From Ephemerocybe angulata (lineage: Eukaryota; Basidiomycota; Agaricomycetes; Agaricales; Psathyrellaceae): a DNA stretch of 64,000 nt. The translations under genes and the position numbers were made by a program. The stretch spans positions 992,001 to 1,056,000 of the forward strand of contig JAACJK010000058.1 in NCBI GenBank assembly GCA_013368325.1, given 5' to 3'. The notes beneath the pieces were generated by a model, which saw only the letters and a list, made by a program, of their open reading frames with translations, had not been told where the DNA came from and did no database searches. Shown here piece by piece: positions 11,001-21,759 of the stretch; within the stretch, counting starts at the first letter, position 1, and every line of letters begins with the position of its first letter.

Positions 11001-11879
11001 GTGGGATGTCGTCATCGACGCCCGTGAGCGCCCCGACGTCTCTGCCGCATGGAACCTCGGTCTCTGCGCCGCCGAAAGTGAAGAGGACGAAGGCACCGAA
11101 AGAGGTCCCTGCGGAGAAGAGGTTTAGTTATTATCATCCTGGGTTCGGAATGTCGGATTCGCCAGAGACACCCACCGGGCCTGAGGTACGTTCTGTCTAT
11201 CGAATTTGTGAATGCAGCTTTGACAATGTTTTGTAGAGTTTAGTCAGGAAGAGGCGGAAGATCGACCCTGCGTGGGCGGAGAAGATGCGGAAGAAGGCTG
11301 AAGAGGAGAAGGTCCAGCGTGAGCAGCAAAACCAACAGCAGGTGGAGGGCGTTGGACCTGCTGCTTCCAGTTCAGTGGTGCAGCACTTAGTTGCACCACC
11401 GCCTGCGGGTCCTGTAAGTCTTAGCGCTCCACCGGCTTTCGGATTTGCGGGGCAGCCCGTGTTCGCACAGGCGCCTCATGTCGCTGTTGCGCAGGGTGTA
11501 CCCGCACCGATGGATTATCATCGCTATCGGCCGGAGTCTGGGGTAGGGATGCTTGCTGCGAACGGCCATCCTCAGCCTGTCGAAGAAGATCCGCCCTCAT
11601 CCGCTTCTGTGCGTAGTTCATCTTTCTATCTGCTCCATGCATTCCATTGACGTCTGTTGTTCGCGTTGTCTGCAGGCACAGCTGAAGCCATGCTCGAACA
11701 AGACCTGCCGCCGGCGCGTGGCATCGTCGAGTTCCAGTGCGACTGCGCTCTGCGATAAGTGCAAGGCCAAGTTCAAGAAGCACGCGGACAAGAATAAGCG
11801 GAAGCATAAGCTTGTGCCGATCAAGCCTGTGGGTGCGACGTCTGTTAATGTCGATATGGGCGATGGAGGTAGGAGTTAG
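8099..11879 (+). CDS. Large protein with five four-Cys (putative zinc-binding) repeats
   Basis: Five exons (8099-8392, 8442-9422, 9473-11185, 11237-11608, 11676-11879), all joined in phase 0 by introns of about 50-67 nt, give 1,187 residues. The repeat C-x4-C-x12-C-x2-C occurs at residues 32-53, 181-202, 339-360 (last Cys replaced by His), 432-453 and, with x14, 1126-1149. Each is followed by a basic helix-like segment (RYRGYGITKRAKWKNE type). Consensus around the second pair is Y-x-(Y/N)-K/R-x-C-x2-C-R. Residues about 550-1000 are a long disordered Pro/Ser/Thr/Tyr-rich region (YPYPPGMVGPP). Lys/Arg-rich segments (KKTKAKGKSTPK) flank it and could be nuclear signals. I know no named family; similar unnamed proteins with such C4 repeats occur in mushrooms. 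A nuclear, nucleic-acid-binding role is inference only. See the note on a possible upstream start at 7837. Confidence 0.85.
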
Positions 11880-12701
11880 GGCGGTTGTTCGTTCGGTTTC
11901 TTGGGTTTTCGCTTCATTCATTCATTCCTTTGCTCGCTGTTTCGTTTCGTCTTCGATCTGGGAACGGTTTACGCTCGCTTTTTACTTCGTCTTTCTTGAA
12001 CTTAATCCTAGCGTCATCCTCATCGTACGTCGGTCAAATTGAGTATCGGATGACGCGCGTTCTAATGATAATCTATTCGATGCTAGTTGTATCTGTATTG
12101 TACATGGGTTCTTAATCAATTGGCTTGCTGGCTTGGAGTATGACCCAATATGACTCCTTGGAATGTTGGCGTCTTGGGGCGGGTGGCCTCGTGGTTCTGC
12201 GCAGGCGATGGACTCGAGAGGCGAGGAGGTCGAATTTCACGATTTAATGAAATAGTGGCAAGGGCTGCTCATCTGAGTCATTTAACAGGGGGGAGATGGA
12301 AGGATCTTTGGCCTCTGTAAGTCTTGTCCCTCATATCCGATTTGAGTACTCATAGTTTTCATAGTTCCGACGAGACGCGTTCCACCGTGCCCTTCCTCCT
12401 AGTAGCAAGAGTAGCACACGCATAGTACTGACATGAAGCAGTCGCCCCAATTCCAGTGCTCGGTAAGTTCATTCTGGGGCTTTGGCGTAACGAGGTGCAG
12501 CTCAGGCTCCGCTCCTTGCGTTTCTCCACCACCAGGCTAGCAACCGTATGCATGAAACAGTAGTTTCCGCAGCCCAAGCCTGCAGGAGCTGTTTGGACCG
12601 CACGTGTGGCTCATGAGGAGGAGGCTATAACACTCGGATGACGTTCATTTGGAGAGCCCTCCCTTCCGTTTTACACCCTACCATTGCACTCTCCCCACAC
12701 T
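11880..12701. other. Intergenic stretch
   Basis: About 0.8 kb between two plus-strand genes. It holds AT-richer 3' flank (about 11990-12120) and the promoter of the next gene. No reading frame with family features is seen on either strand. Confidence 0.55.
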
Positions 12702-14051
12702 ATGCCAGACTCCCATACAGCTGAAGACGACCTAGAGAAGGGTTCCATCGTCTCGAAAGAAGAGAAGGACCTTCCGAACCCATACGACGACGAGAGCGAC
12801 GACGGGAAAGATGACGTCGCGGACAAGACCGCTGTGCAGCCCAAACTTGTGGATGAGCCGGGCGAGATAGGTCTGCATCACGTCTCTCTTATTGGTGCAT
12901 CGTCGGGGGACGAGATCAACAGCTGACTTTCCGACCGTCCTTCCTAGACCCGACTCAGGAGCAATTGAAGGAGTTGCAGCGCGAGCTATCTGACTTCCTC
13001 GCACTGCATATTGCGAAATCGTTGAACCTGCAGAACTCGCTGCACGCACCGACGGATCCCCTCAAGCTGTTGAGGAAACGCGGTTCGACTTTCGAGCGGG
13101 AGAATGGTAAGTTCCCCTATGCGTCGCGAAGGCTCGAGGCTGATTGTCTGCAATAGCTAGCTTCGTTTCACCAGGCTCGACAGGGATCATCGCGGCTCAC
13201 TCCCATGAAGCGCCCCTTTCTCGACTCGACTTTGGTTCGAGCCGAGGGTCTCCGACTGATGCCCATATTGCGGCGCTTGACAAGTTTCTTGGAGTTCATA
13301 TGAACAATCTTCAGGCTTTACAAGACTCGATGAACCGGGGGCCTCAGCAAAGTGCGTCTCTTATTTCGTTCGTTCAAAAGTCCCAAAGCTTACGGTCCCG
13401 TCCTGAATAGAAGCCATGCCTTCGAAGGTTGATGTATCCACCCATGGTACGCCGCAAGGCGGTCATTATACTCAGGAGTTCGCTGGATTAATCGCCGCAG
13501 TGAGTCGTTGATACAAATGCTATCAGTTGGCGTACGCTGAACTCGAGTTCTAGTCCATTCTACAGGCCATATTCATCGTCGTATTTCTGTCCCTCACCCG
13601 CTCGCTCATGGTTCTCAGGAACCAGCGGATACCATTCGACGTCGCCATGCTCTTTTCTTTCTTCTCTCTTCTATTCCTCATCCTAAGTCTCTGCCTCTCG
13701 CTCTGGGGAATCATGGCGGCTTCGTGGCGCCGCCTCCGAAACGAACCCGAGAGTCAAGTTCAGATCAACTTTTATCTCTTCCTTTCGAGTCAGCTGCAGT
13801 TCTGCGGCTCGGTGACGTTTGTGTTGCCTTTTATCCTTGCGAGCTTCTATATCTTCTCGGGGATCGCGTTTCCTGTCGTGCTGCTCGTGTTCTTGCTTGT
13901 TGTGTCGATGGTGGTCATGGGCAGCGTTGTGTACCGAGTCCCGATTAGCCTGGAGAACGTCTCGACTATTGTGTTGAGTACGAGGCATATGGAGCGGCCG
14001 TCGTTGCGGCCGGTGAGCTGGGGTGGGGGTAGACGGCGGAGCTTCTACTGA
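12702..14051 (+). CDS. Hypothetical multi-pass membrane protein
   Basis: Assembled from five exons with GT-AG introns at about 12896-12949, 13109-13156, 13351-13410 and 13500-13554. The N-terminus is acidic (EEKDLPNPYDDESDDGKDD). A soluble middle has SDFLALHIAKSLNLQNSLHAP and LDKFLGVHMNNLQALQDSMN. The C-terminal exon begins SILQAIFIVVFLSLTRSLMV and contains four strong hydrophobic segments: IVVFLSLTRSL, a long Phe/Leu-rich helix near MLFSFFSLLFLILSL, SVTFVLPFILASFYIFSGI and FPVVLLVFLLVVSMVVMG. The tail is basic (GGGRRRSFY). I do not recognise the family. The layout (cytosolic N-terminus, four helices near the C-terminus) is common among Agaricomycete orphan proteins. ATG at 12702 is the first in frame. 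Confidence 0.7.
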
Positions 14052-14169
14052 TTCTTATTCTATTTTCGTAATTTACTTAGTCTTTCTCTCTGAGCTGGAA
14101 GCGCAACGATACCCGGGGTAGTTCAAGCTTATGATATTGATACAATTAATGGACAGCTGTTGTACATAA

Positions 14170-14704
14170 CTAGGGTTCTGGTAGCAATGAAGCCCTCAGA
14201 TCTAGTTCTTCCCAGACCTTCCAGCCTTCTTCGCGGCGGTCCTGGCCCTCGTAATCTGCTTCTTCCAGCCGTAGCATTGCCTGCATTCTGTTGCGAGAAG
14301 ACGTACGGCATGCTTAAGAGTAACTGGGCCCGAGCGTGGGGCGACGACTGACCAGCTGACCCATGCTTCTTGCACTGGTAAACGCCGTCCTTGTTGAGGG
14401 TGCCTGGGGGGCAGTCGAGCGGGGCGCGGTCAGTGAAGTCGAACTGTAGGAGATAGGTCGGGTGGGTCTGGTTAGCACCTCGAATGACCTCGACGGCAGC
14501 TGGGGCATCAACGTACCCCGAAGAACCCGTCGTTGTCCTCCCTCCCGTCAAAGTTGCATTCATCGCACTGGGGAAGTGATTAGGGGGGTGCTCGTCGTCG
14601 AGTGTGGGCGCCTAAGTGCTCACCTGTTCCTTGAAGTGCGTGCAGAAGATGGCGTCGGCAATCTCGACGGTGGCAGGAGTAGTGTCAACTTCGGCGCTGG
14701 CCAT
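14170..14704 (-). CDS. Small Cys/His-rich protein (putative zinc finger)
   Basis: Four small exons on the minus strand give about 115 residues. MASAEVDTTPATVEIADAIF and CTHFKEQ are followed after splicing by CDECNFDGREDNDGFFG. Next come FDFTDRAPLDCPP, GTLNKDGVYQCKKHGSA and, after an intron, ECRQCYGWKKQITRARTAAKK ending LLPEP. Cys/His pairs (CDEC, C/CKKH, CRQC) suggest one or two zinc sites. The same pattern (C-x2-C-NFDGREDND, then KKHG, then C-x2-C-xGWKKQITR) recurs in unnamed small fungal proteins, so I regard it as a conserved orphan gene of unknown role. The donor after GSA was chosen because it keeps the CRQC frame. Confidence 0.7.
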
Positions 14705-15446
14705 CTTAAGATTTGCTCGTAGAGGGGGGTGTAGAGTATACGGTTGTTCGTCGAGCACCGATGCCTACCAGACAAGCAGTAGACTGTAAAATCAGGGGGG
14801 GTTGGGGTGTGAAGAAGGAAGAGAGGGGTTTGGGGAAGCCTCCTGTTTATATGGATCTGGGCATGGTCATAAGACTTCGATTCATTCTCAGACTTCTCAG
14901 CTGACCCCTAGAGACTCCCAGAGTTGTCTCGAAGAAGGCTATTCAGTCGCCAGTGGGTTCGACGAATATAGTTCCAGTGCCGTCCGTTAATCCGTTAATT
15001 GACTCTGGACGGGGCTTGTTCCTTTTTGAGCGCAAAATGCGGGGTAGAGATCAGTGATGTGATCGCTGAGCTCCGGGACAGGGGCTAATTTACTTGGGCA
15101 CGCGACGCGACTGCGTATTTGGCTGGGATTACCTACGGTGCCTTGGGACTGGAACATCTCCAAGTCCACTCAATCTCTAGTAAGAGTCACACCCAGACGA
15201 TGCCTTTTGGGAGAATTTCAATCGTTGATACTACTACATTTGTACTATATGTATTCCTGTTCACAACTTTGTACGACTGGGCGTGTGTGCCTTCTCGAGA
15301 GTATAAGTCTCGTTCTGGATCCAGGATTTAGCTCGAGGTTACGCCTGTGGAACGACCCATCTTTCCACCTCCACTTCCAGAATGCCCAGTATATACAGAG
15401 ATCCTACCAACATCGTCAGAATATGCAGCCGAGGGAATGTGACGTC
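14705..15446. other. Intergenic stretch
   Basis: About 0.74 kb upstream of the small Cys-rich gene and downstream of the first 7TM gene. No coding or RNA feature is supported here. Confidence 0.5.
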
Positions 15447-16618
15447 TCATACCGTTTGAGTTCCGAAGATAAGAACAAACGCCACCGGGACTGTGAAGCA
15501 GAACTTCGTTTACCTCCTTGCAGGATTAGGGTGACTGTGGGTACACACCTGTAGCGAGCATGATATCGAAGTCGGGATTCCAGTTTGGCGCCAAGGCGAC
15601 GACCACTCCCAGTCTTTCGGCCACCATAAGTGCTGTGTCGCAAGGGAGAGAAGTTAAGCTTACCCGATGCAGAGAGCGCCAAATAAAGTAAAGGTCAAGA
15701 CCCGAACCACAGTCCCTAGAGGGACAACCTGCTCCCGGACCACCCTCCACGTCCTTCGAAGCTTCACCCACGTAGCGGCCTGCAATGCAATAACTGGAAG
15801 CATTAGCACTGCAGTCGTTATGGACCCAATTCTCGATCTTGGATTGGCATTAATTGATATAAGCCGGCGGGAGCAGATAACGGACTCACGGCGCTCGTAA
15901 GTCGTCGTTAAAGCTGCAGTAAGCGCTGTCGACGCTTCGCTGAACTGCATCCGGGCGATTTAAGCCGGCCTAAGGAAGAATGAGGTTAGTTAGGGAACTG
16001 TCTCATCTGAGGAGGTACACACCAGGAGACTGCCTATCGCCATAGGGAAGTAGAGTAAATACGGCAAGATTACAAACTTGGCAAGCTTGAGATTTTCACG
16101 TAGGCCTTACAATCACGAGGATGACATACCAGTATAGACCAAAATCTTCGACGCCTTGAAGTTCCTGGCTCGTTGGCCAGATTTGATATGTTATAGTATA
16201 TCTAGAGGGTGTCATAGCTCAATGGTGTTTCTGTCGCATGAAAGAGTTCATAAACGTACCTGGGTCACCAGACCTAGCGTCGTACCCGCCGCTCTAGAGA
16301 AGTGATCTCCCAATGCATGATTAACCCTATTGTCGTATATACTCACAATGGGGGTGCTGCGTAAACCAGCGCTGCTTGGCTAGCGCATATTGAAAAGGGT
16401 GGATTGGGGTTCTTGATATTCCCAGACATGAGGAGAAGGCAATAGGACGTTGTCAATATCAGAAATGAAAACACGACACTAAACCAGGTGCTGTGTCGTG
16501 GTGCGCCCCGAGCGATCATGGCGGTTAGGAGCATTAATACGGTCCCGCATAGGCCGAAGAGTTCAAAAGCGGTGAAAACGGCGACGTATGGACTTTGAAT
16601 GCGAGAATTGGTGGCCAT
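15447..16618 (-). CDS. Orphan 7TM protein, tandem copy 1
   Basis: A seven-helix membrane protein pieced together from about eight exons. Start ATG at 16618 gives MATNSRIQSPYVAVFTAFEL with helix 1 (LCGTVLMLLTAMIA). The conserved block SICASQAALVYAAPPL continues after splicing into AAGTTLGLVTQ. Then come FVILPYLLYFPMAIGSLL, LNRPDAVQRSVDSAYC, a helix (VLMLPVIALQAATW), LGTVVRVLTFTLFGALCIG and finally LGVVVALAPNWNPDFDI joined to VPVAFVLIFGTQTV before TGA at 15447-15449. The C-Q-A-(A/G)-xxYA-PPL motif and the terminal F-G-(T/S)-Q are shared with the two genes upstream. Function is unknown; the topology resembles a receptor, but no GPCR signature is visible. Confidence 0.75.
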
Positions 16619-17505
16619 AGGTTTAAGCCAGCGGGGGAGGCGATGGGAGATGGTGTTCGAAGTGTCAAAGATTTGTTGTTTCGAGATCAAAGAGGAGGGG
16701 TCGAGAGAGGGGCGTATGTATGTTTGAAGAACTGGCTGTTGCCATAGAGTTATGGCTTTGTCGCCGTGGCGAGCACCTGCGGAGGCTCGGAGGAGGAGAC
16801 CGAGGCTGTGGGGCAGGAACAATCGATAACTGAGGGAGGTATATTTATCGAGCCATGAATCCAAAAAGAGAGCTCGGTCAATAAGTATGTCTCTCCTCTC
16901 ACGAATGGGTGAGAGAAAACATAAAGTAAGGGACGTGTTTCTCGAATCCCAATCCTCACCCTTCCCCATATCTGGACGGGTGGATATTGTACCGAATCCT
17001 GAGGTCTCATGATCGTTAAAAAGTGCTGGTGTGCACTATGTACAAGTTGAAGCGCCCTTTAAGTCTGTCAAGTACCATCTGATGAGGAGCCGGCAAGAAG
17101 TTATCATAAGAGCGTGATTGTCTGGTAACCACGAGTCGAGTCTCGAAAGGTACGTCGAGCCCGGAAAGTTGCCATGTTTTGCCATGTGCAGCGCAAATCC
17201 CTCCCACGCACCGTAGACAGAACCTAAGCTCGTCCTCCGCCATTGGAAATGGGTTTTGCCGGCATCCCGGCCTCCATGAATGTGATTGGGCTCGTGGATT
17301 CTACTTGGAATATCTGAATACAGTCTTGCGTTTGCGGAACGGAACCGGCATATAAAGATATTTGAGAAGATGCCCATGGATAACCGACCTATCATCCGAG
17401 GTCTTTGAGTGGGGCATACGTCGGTCGACGTTTCCAGAAGGCCCATGCATCCAAGAGGTCCTGATGTGGGGTTATGTGTCAGCTACAATCCATTCCATAA
17501 GCCAG
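16619..17505. other. Intergenic between tandem 7TM copies 1 and 2
   Basis: About 0.9 kb. It should hold the promoter of copy 1 (minus strand). Open frames of 60-140 codons here show no helices or motifs and are treated as chance. Confidence 0.5.
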
Positions 17506-18858
17506 CTATGGTAGGTACAGTACCGTTTGAGTGCCAAAGGTTAGCAGCGCCAAATTGGGAACTGTGAGCGAAGACTGAGCATATTCTCCAGGAAAAATGG
17601 GCGGAGACTCGTACATGTGGCCAATACTATATCAAAGCCTCGCTGGCGAGTATCGCGTGTTGCATAGACAAGAGCCACACTTCAAGATTGGCTGACTGAG
17701 ATAACGGTCGGGAAGGGTTCAAAGAAGCTCACATCAGTGTTAGGATTCCAATTGAACCGAACGTGAGGGCACGGATAGCAGTAGCAAAAAGGTGTCCGTT
17801 GTCGAGGCTGAGGTCAGAGTTTCGATAGATAAAGTACCCCAAGTAAGCTGTGATGGGACGGGCGGCCATACGCCATCAGTTATACCAGTGATGGCAATGG
17901 GCGCTTAAACGCCTGGACTTGCCTTGGATAATGACGATCAGAATGGCGGATATGACCACGACTGTGAAGACCATTTGAGGCCTATCTCAGAGAAAAGTGA
18001 GATAAAGGAGACATTGGGTGAGAAACTGGCGAACCAGATTCGATCGGTCGAGTTGCAGTAGGTTCCGGTGGATGAGACCGCAAGAGTTTGGATGTTAGGT
18101 ATCGTGAACTAGTCAGAGTCAGATACCAGTGTGCGAGTTGCAAGAAGAAGGACACACCAGAGAGAAGCCGATAGCTATCACGGCCCAGACGCAGTAGGGT
18201 GCAAGTACCAGCTATGAGAGGTTCCTGATCGTCAATTGAAGAGGTCAGACGAGATGGGACAACCGTACGATGGCTATCGTTTCGTTCCCAGACTCGTCAA
18301 CCGACGACTCGGACTTGGCAAATCGGAGCCTTAAGAGTACCTATCTTATGGTTAGACCCTCAGGCATACTTGGCCGACGATAAGTAATTGACGCACATGG
18401 ATGATCATGGAGAGAGTGGCGCACGTCGTACTAATAACGGCGCACAGATTGGTCATCGAGCGCGTACATTGATAAAGGCCAAAAGGCGAGACGAGGGTCA
18501 GAGAGATGACATACAGAGGAGGAGAGGCATAAATTCCAGCTGCTTGAATCAGACATAGCGTAGCATTTGGTGGGTCTTGGTATTGCTGACCACCGATCGT
18601 AAGGAGCGAGTACGAAAGAGAGGAGATAATCCACGAAAAGCAGAAGCTGTACCACGTCGGCCAGCGCTTGATATGCTTGCAGAACACCGCAGTGAGAACG
18701 ACCAGGATGAGTCCCCCGGCTCCTAATAGCTGTAAAGCTACAAAGGCAGTTACGGTAGGGGGATGAGAAAAGTCTTCAGGGGGTGGAAGTTAAGCGCTTG
18801 TGAGAGGCTACTGTACCAAGAGAATTTGACACTCACCTCCGCGAATAGAGATAGCCAT
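17506..18858 (-). CDS. Orphan 7TM protein, tandem copy 2
   Basis: Paralogue of the genes on both sides. Exon 1 is very short (MAISIRG), then ALQLLGAGGLILVVLTAVFC and RWPTWYSFCFSWIISSLSYS. The signature DPPNATLCLIQAAGIYASPPL is spliced to TTCATLSMIIH. Later exons give VLLRLRFAKSESSVD, LVLAPYCVWAVIAIGFSL, FTIPNIQTLAVSSTGTYC, PQMVFTVVVISAILIVIIQ, AYLGYFIYRNSDLSLDN, LFATAIRALTFGSIGILTL, and the end SLTVPNLALLTFGTQTVLYLP with stop at 17506-17508. One intron (17848-17922) starts with GC rather than GT. All frames connect, so the gene appears intact at about 330 residues. Role unknown. Confidence 0.75.
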
Positions 18859-19450
18859 GGAGTTAGCCCACCATCAAGGCGGCGGCAGAATCGCTGAGGG
18901 AGTATTCAGGGGCTCGGGATTGCTGAAGCGTCTGTTAGGAGGGGAAGGTCGAAGGCATACGAAGGGGCCCATGGCTACAGCTCCTGTATATAGACGACGA
19001 CGGCGGGTGATAGAAGCCTACATGAAGCCAAAGTATGATGGACTGACACTTGTCAGTGACAAGCAACTTCCTGGTCTATATGATTCCGAACACGTTTATT
19101 GAATGAGTAGATTGCGAGGCTTGGTCGTGTTGGAGGTATAGTCCCGACTACATCCAAGTCAGCACCCTCATGTCTCCTAACCTACCAAGTCTAACTTCGG
19201 GCGTTGGGTTTGTTTGACCACAAAGGGACATCATCTTGAGCATCATGCTGCGCAGAAGATGTGGGACCTTGACATGGGGACCTTGATGAAATGCCGAAAG
19301 CTGGGCTTCGATCTACAACGCTTTAAATCCGAGCAGTGAGCCTCAAATAGTAGACTCACCTACTAAGGTCGAAACGCCATTCACAAGGCTCGCCTTCAGA
19401 TGAAAATGTAGAAGAACCCCAACATGGTTACATAGAGTCTTTCATGTATG
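18859..19450. other. Intergenic between tandem 7TM copies 2 and 3
   Basis: About 0.6 kb with the probable promoter of copy 2. An 81-codon plus-strand frame at 18860-19102 has no motif and overlaps the start of copy 2; not called. Confidence 0.5.
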
Positions 19451-20810
19451 TTAGCGCCGTGGTGTTGGCAAAATGAAGCCGCGAGACGAAGCCGGTTCAA
19501 CAAGTAAGGAAGCCCTGTCGATGGTGGGTTGAGGACCAATGACCAGCACTGAATGTCGACTGGAATTTGTGGCCAACGGTCGCATATCTCCTTCTCCCAC
19601 TGGCACGATGACGGGATATTGGGTGAGGCGGAGCCGCGGGAACCAATCGAAGCAACCTTCCCAGAGATCCTATGAACGTCGAGGTTAGCGACCGACGTTG
19701 GAGAAAATGGAGGACAGAGAAGTTATAGAAACGCACAGGTTGGGAACCGAATATGATTGCAGCGCCGAGAGGGACTGCGCGCGCAGAGGTGTCAGTGCCA
19801 CGGGGATTGTATCGAGTCTCATGGACGCGCACCGACGGATATCAAGACGTCGAACGCAGCACCTCTGGTATTCGTCAAGGCGAAGGTCAGCCCAGTCCTG
19901 GTCGAAACGTCAGATCACGCCAAGATCACGCAAAGTTCGAGCAGGTCACAACACGCACACTGCAGCGGTTAGAACAACTCCTGTGAATATGAAGACGCGA
20001 GTCGTCAACACGGCTGATTGCCCTTGACACCGCGATAGCGAAACAAGAGGATTGCGATAGTGACTGGCGTTGCCTTCAGCTATGGAATTCATGAAAAAAG
20101 GTATGGTCGTGGTGAGGACGACAGGACGCAGTATGTCGCGTTGTGCGACAGGATCACTTTATCCAAGTTCCTACCACTGTACTGTGGCGAGTGAGCAATG
20201 CCTTTGAAAAGAGCGGCGAAAAGATATACCACAAAGACTCCAGTAAGAATGGAGATCCAGATGAGCCATGGCATTAGGATCGTCTGGATGATTGCATGAG
20301 CAACTGCATCGTTCCTGAGTCGGAGCAATGCGCCCATAGCAGTCGTTCGAAGAGCCGTGAGCGTTCAGCAATCCCTGATGCTCTGCTTGTTATTGTATCC
20401 CGGATCGTTTTCAACAACTATATCGCCATGCGAGCCCATGTTCCTGCCGTACTCCTTTTGACATACCTGGGCAACGAGTGCCGAGGAGGTAGCCCCGATA
20501 CTTCGAATGCATGTCAGCATGAAAATTTCTTGAGAAAGGCCTGCACATACAGAGGGGACCCTGCGTACGCCAACCCAGCCTGGAAGAAGCACACGTTTTT
20601 ATTTGGAGGGCGGAATTGCTGTCGAGCGAGAGCGAGCAGAGAGAATGAAAGGCCGAAAGCGCGCCATGATGCGGAGAAGCTGTACCAGACGAGGCTTCTC
20701 TTCACTCTGGGTCGCACGATGGCTAATGTTATCAAGACTGCAAAGGAAGCGGCGCCTGTGATACTCAGAGATGCAAATGCGAGGACTAGCGAGCGGTTCA
20801 CTGGTTCCAT
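19451..20810 (-). CDS. Orphan 7TM protein, tandem copy 3 (possibly degenerate)
   Basis: Third member of the array. Start MEPVNRSLVLAFASLSITG at 20810; signature NVCFFQAGLAYAGSPL spliced to IGATSSALVAQ. Downstream blocks correspond to those of the other copies: LLRLRNDAVAHAIIQTILMP, WLIWISILTGVFVVYLF, VILSHNATYC, LKATPVTIAILLFRYR, a weak SVRVVTCSNFA, LTFALTNTRGAAFDVLISV and VPLGAAIIFGSQP, then a polar tail starting DLWEGCFDWFPRLRL to a TAA at 19451. Between SNFA and TGLTF the only GT...AG interval is 32 nt, below the usual intron minimum, and the exon before VLLRL is hard to place. The gene may be decaying or its structure misread. Role unknown. Confidence 0.6.
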
Positions 20811-21759
20811 GATGGGAGGGACTGCACAGAGGTGAGAACTCTAGGGCGAGGAAATAAATATGCTATCAAACAGGTATTCTATATGTATTCTGAAACTTGG
20901 GAGAACTCACTTCGCTGTATTACATAGGCCGGGCAATCCATCTAAGTGTTACACGGGGATTTTCGATCCCATCGCGTCGGACGAACGGTTTCATCATGAA
21001 TAATTCAGAGGCTTTGCACCTTTAGGTATAGTACCAAATTAGGGCAGCCATTACGACCTTCTGCAGTATTGCATAATCGGATAGATTAGAGGATTGGTTG
21101 AAAGGGCGATTCAAACCTCAGTTACTCACCATGCACTTGGATTGGAACGCCTTGGTGAACGACGGTAGCACGATAGCCGGGTTGAGATATAATTAAAGGT
21201 AGAGTAATATTGAGGGAAAGCACTTAAATTTTGCCTGTGCAAGGATTCAGGGAAGCTTCAAGCTGGTTCGAACTTCGAAGGTCAAGTAGTAACGTCAAAG
21301 TTTGGTCAAAGTTTAAGCAAAGCTTTTGAGCATGACAGAAATAGGGGCGGAAGTTCGGATCAAGCACGTGGTTCCCCGGGTCCGGACTCTCCGAACTGCT
21401 CAAGCGACTCCGAGGTTTCTTCTCGACCACCATGTTGATTCACAAAAATCAAACGATGGAACACTTACTGTACTTCTTGGAACAGACTCTGGAGGTAAGC
21501 TAATTTGTGTTGCATCCCTGACAAAGACCTGATTCTGGCTTGGATATTTTAGGCGCCCACGCGTCGAGCGCAAGTAGACCGCACCCAGGGTTGATTCTTG
21601 TAGTCCTTGAAGGCTTGAACCAAATTGATAAGTACCTGAGAACGTTTGTGTATTCTTGAATCTTGAGGATGCCCCGAGATCATGGAGGCTATTAGGTACG
21701 GAAGTCACCTATGAGGGAAACGGCTCCAATTCTGACGTCAGTACTTAGGCCCCTCTTAT
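20811..21759. other. Intergenic, divergent promoter region
   Basis: About 0.95 kb between the minus-strand 7TM array and the plus-strand SMP/C2 gene. A ctcttatatg element at about 21753-21762 is a possible TATA box for the latter. Nothing else is recognised. Confidence 0.5.

Noticed and set aside
12359..12577. 72-codon minus-strand frame with several Cys (CGNYCFMH)
   Set aside because: Cys spacing is irregular and no neighbouring exon continues it.
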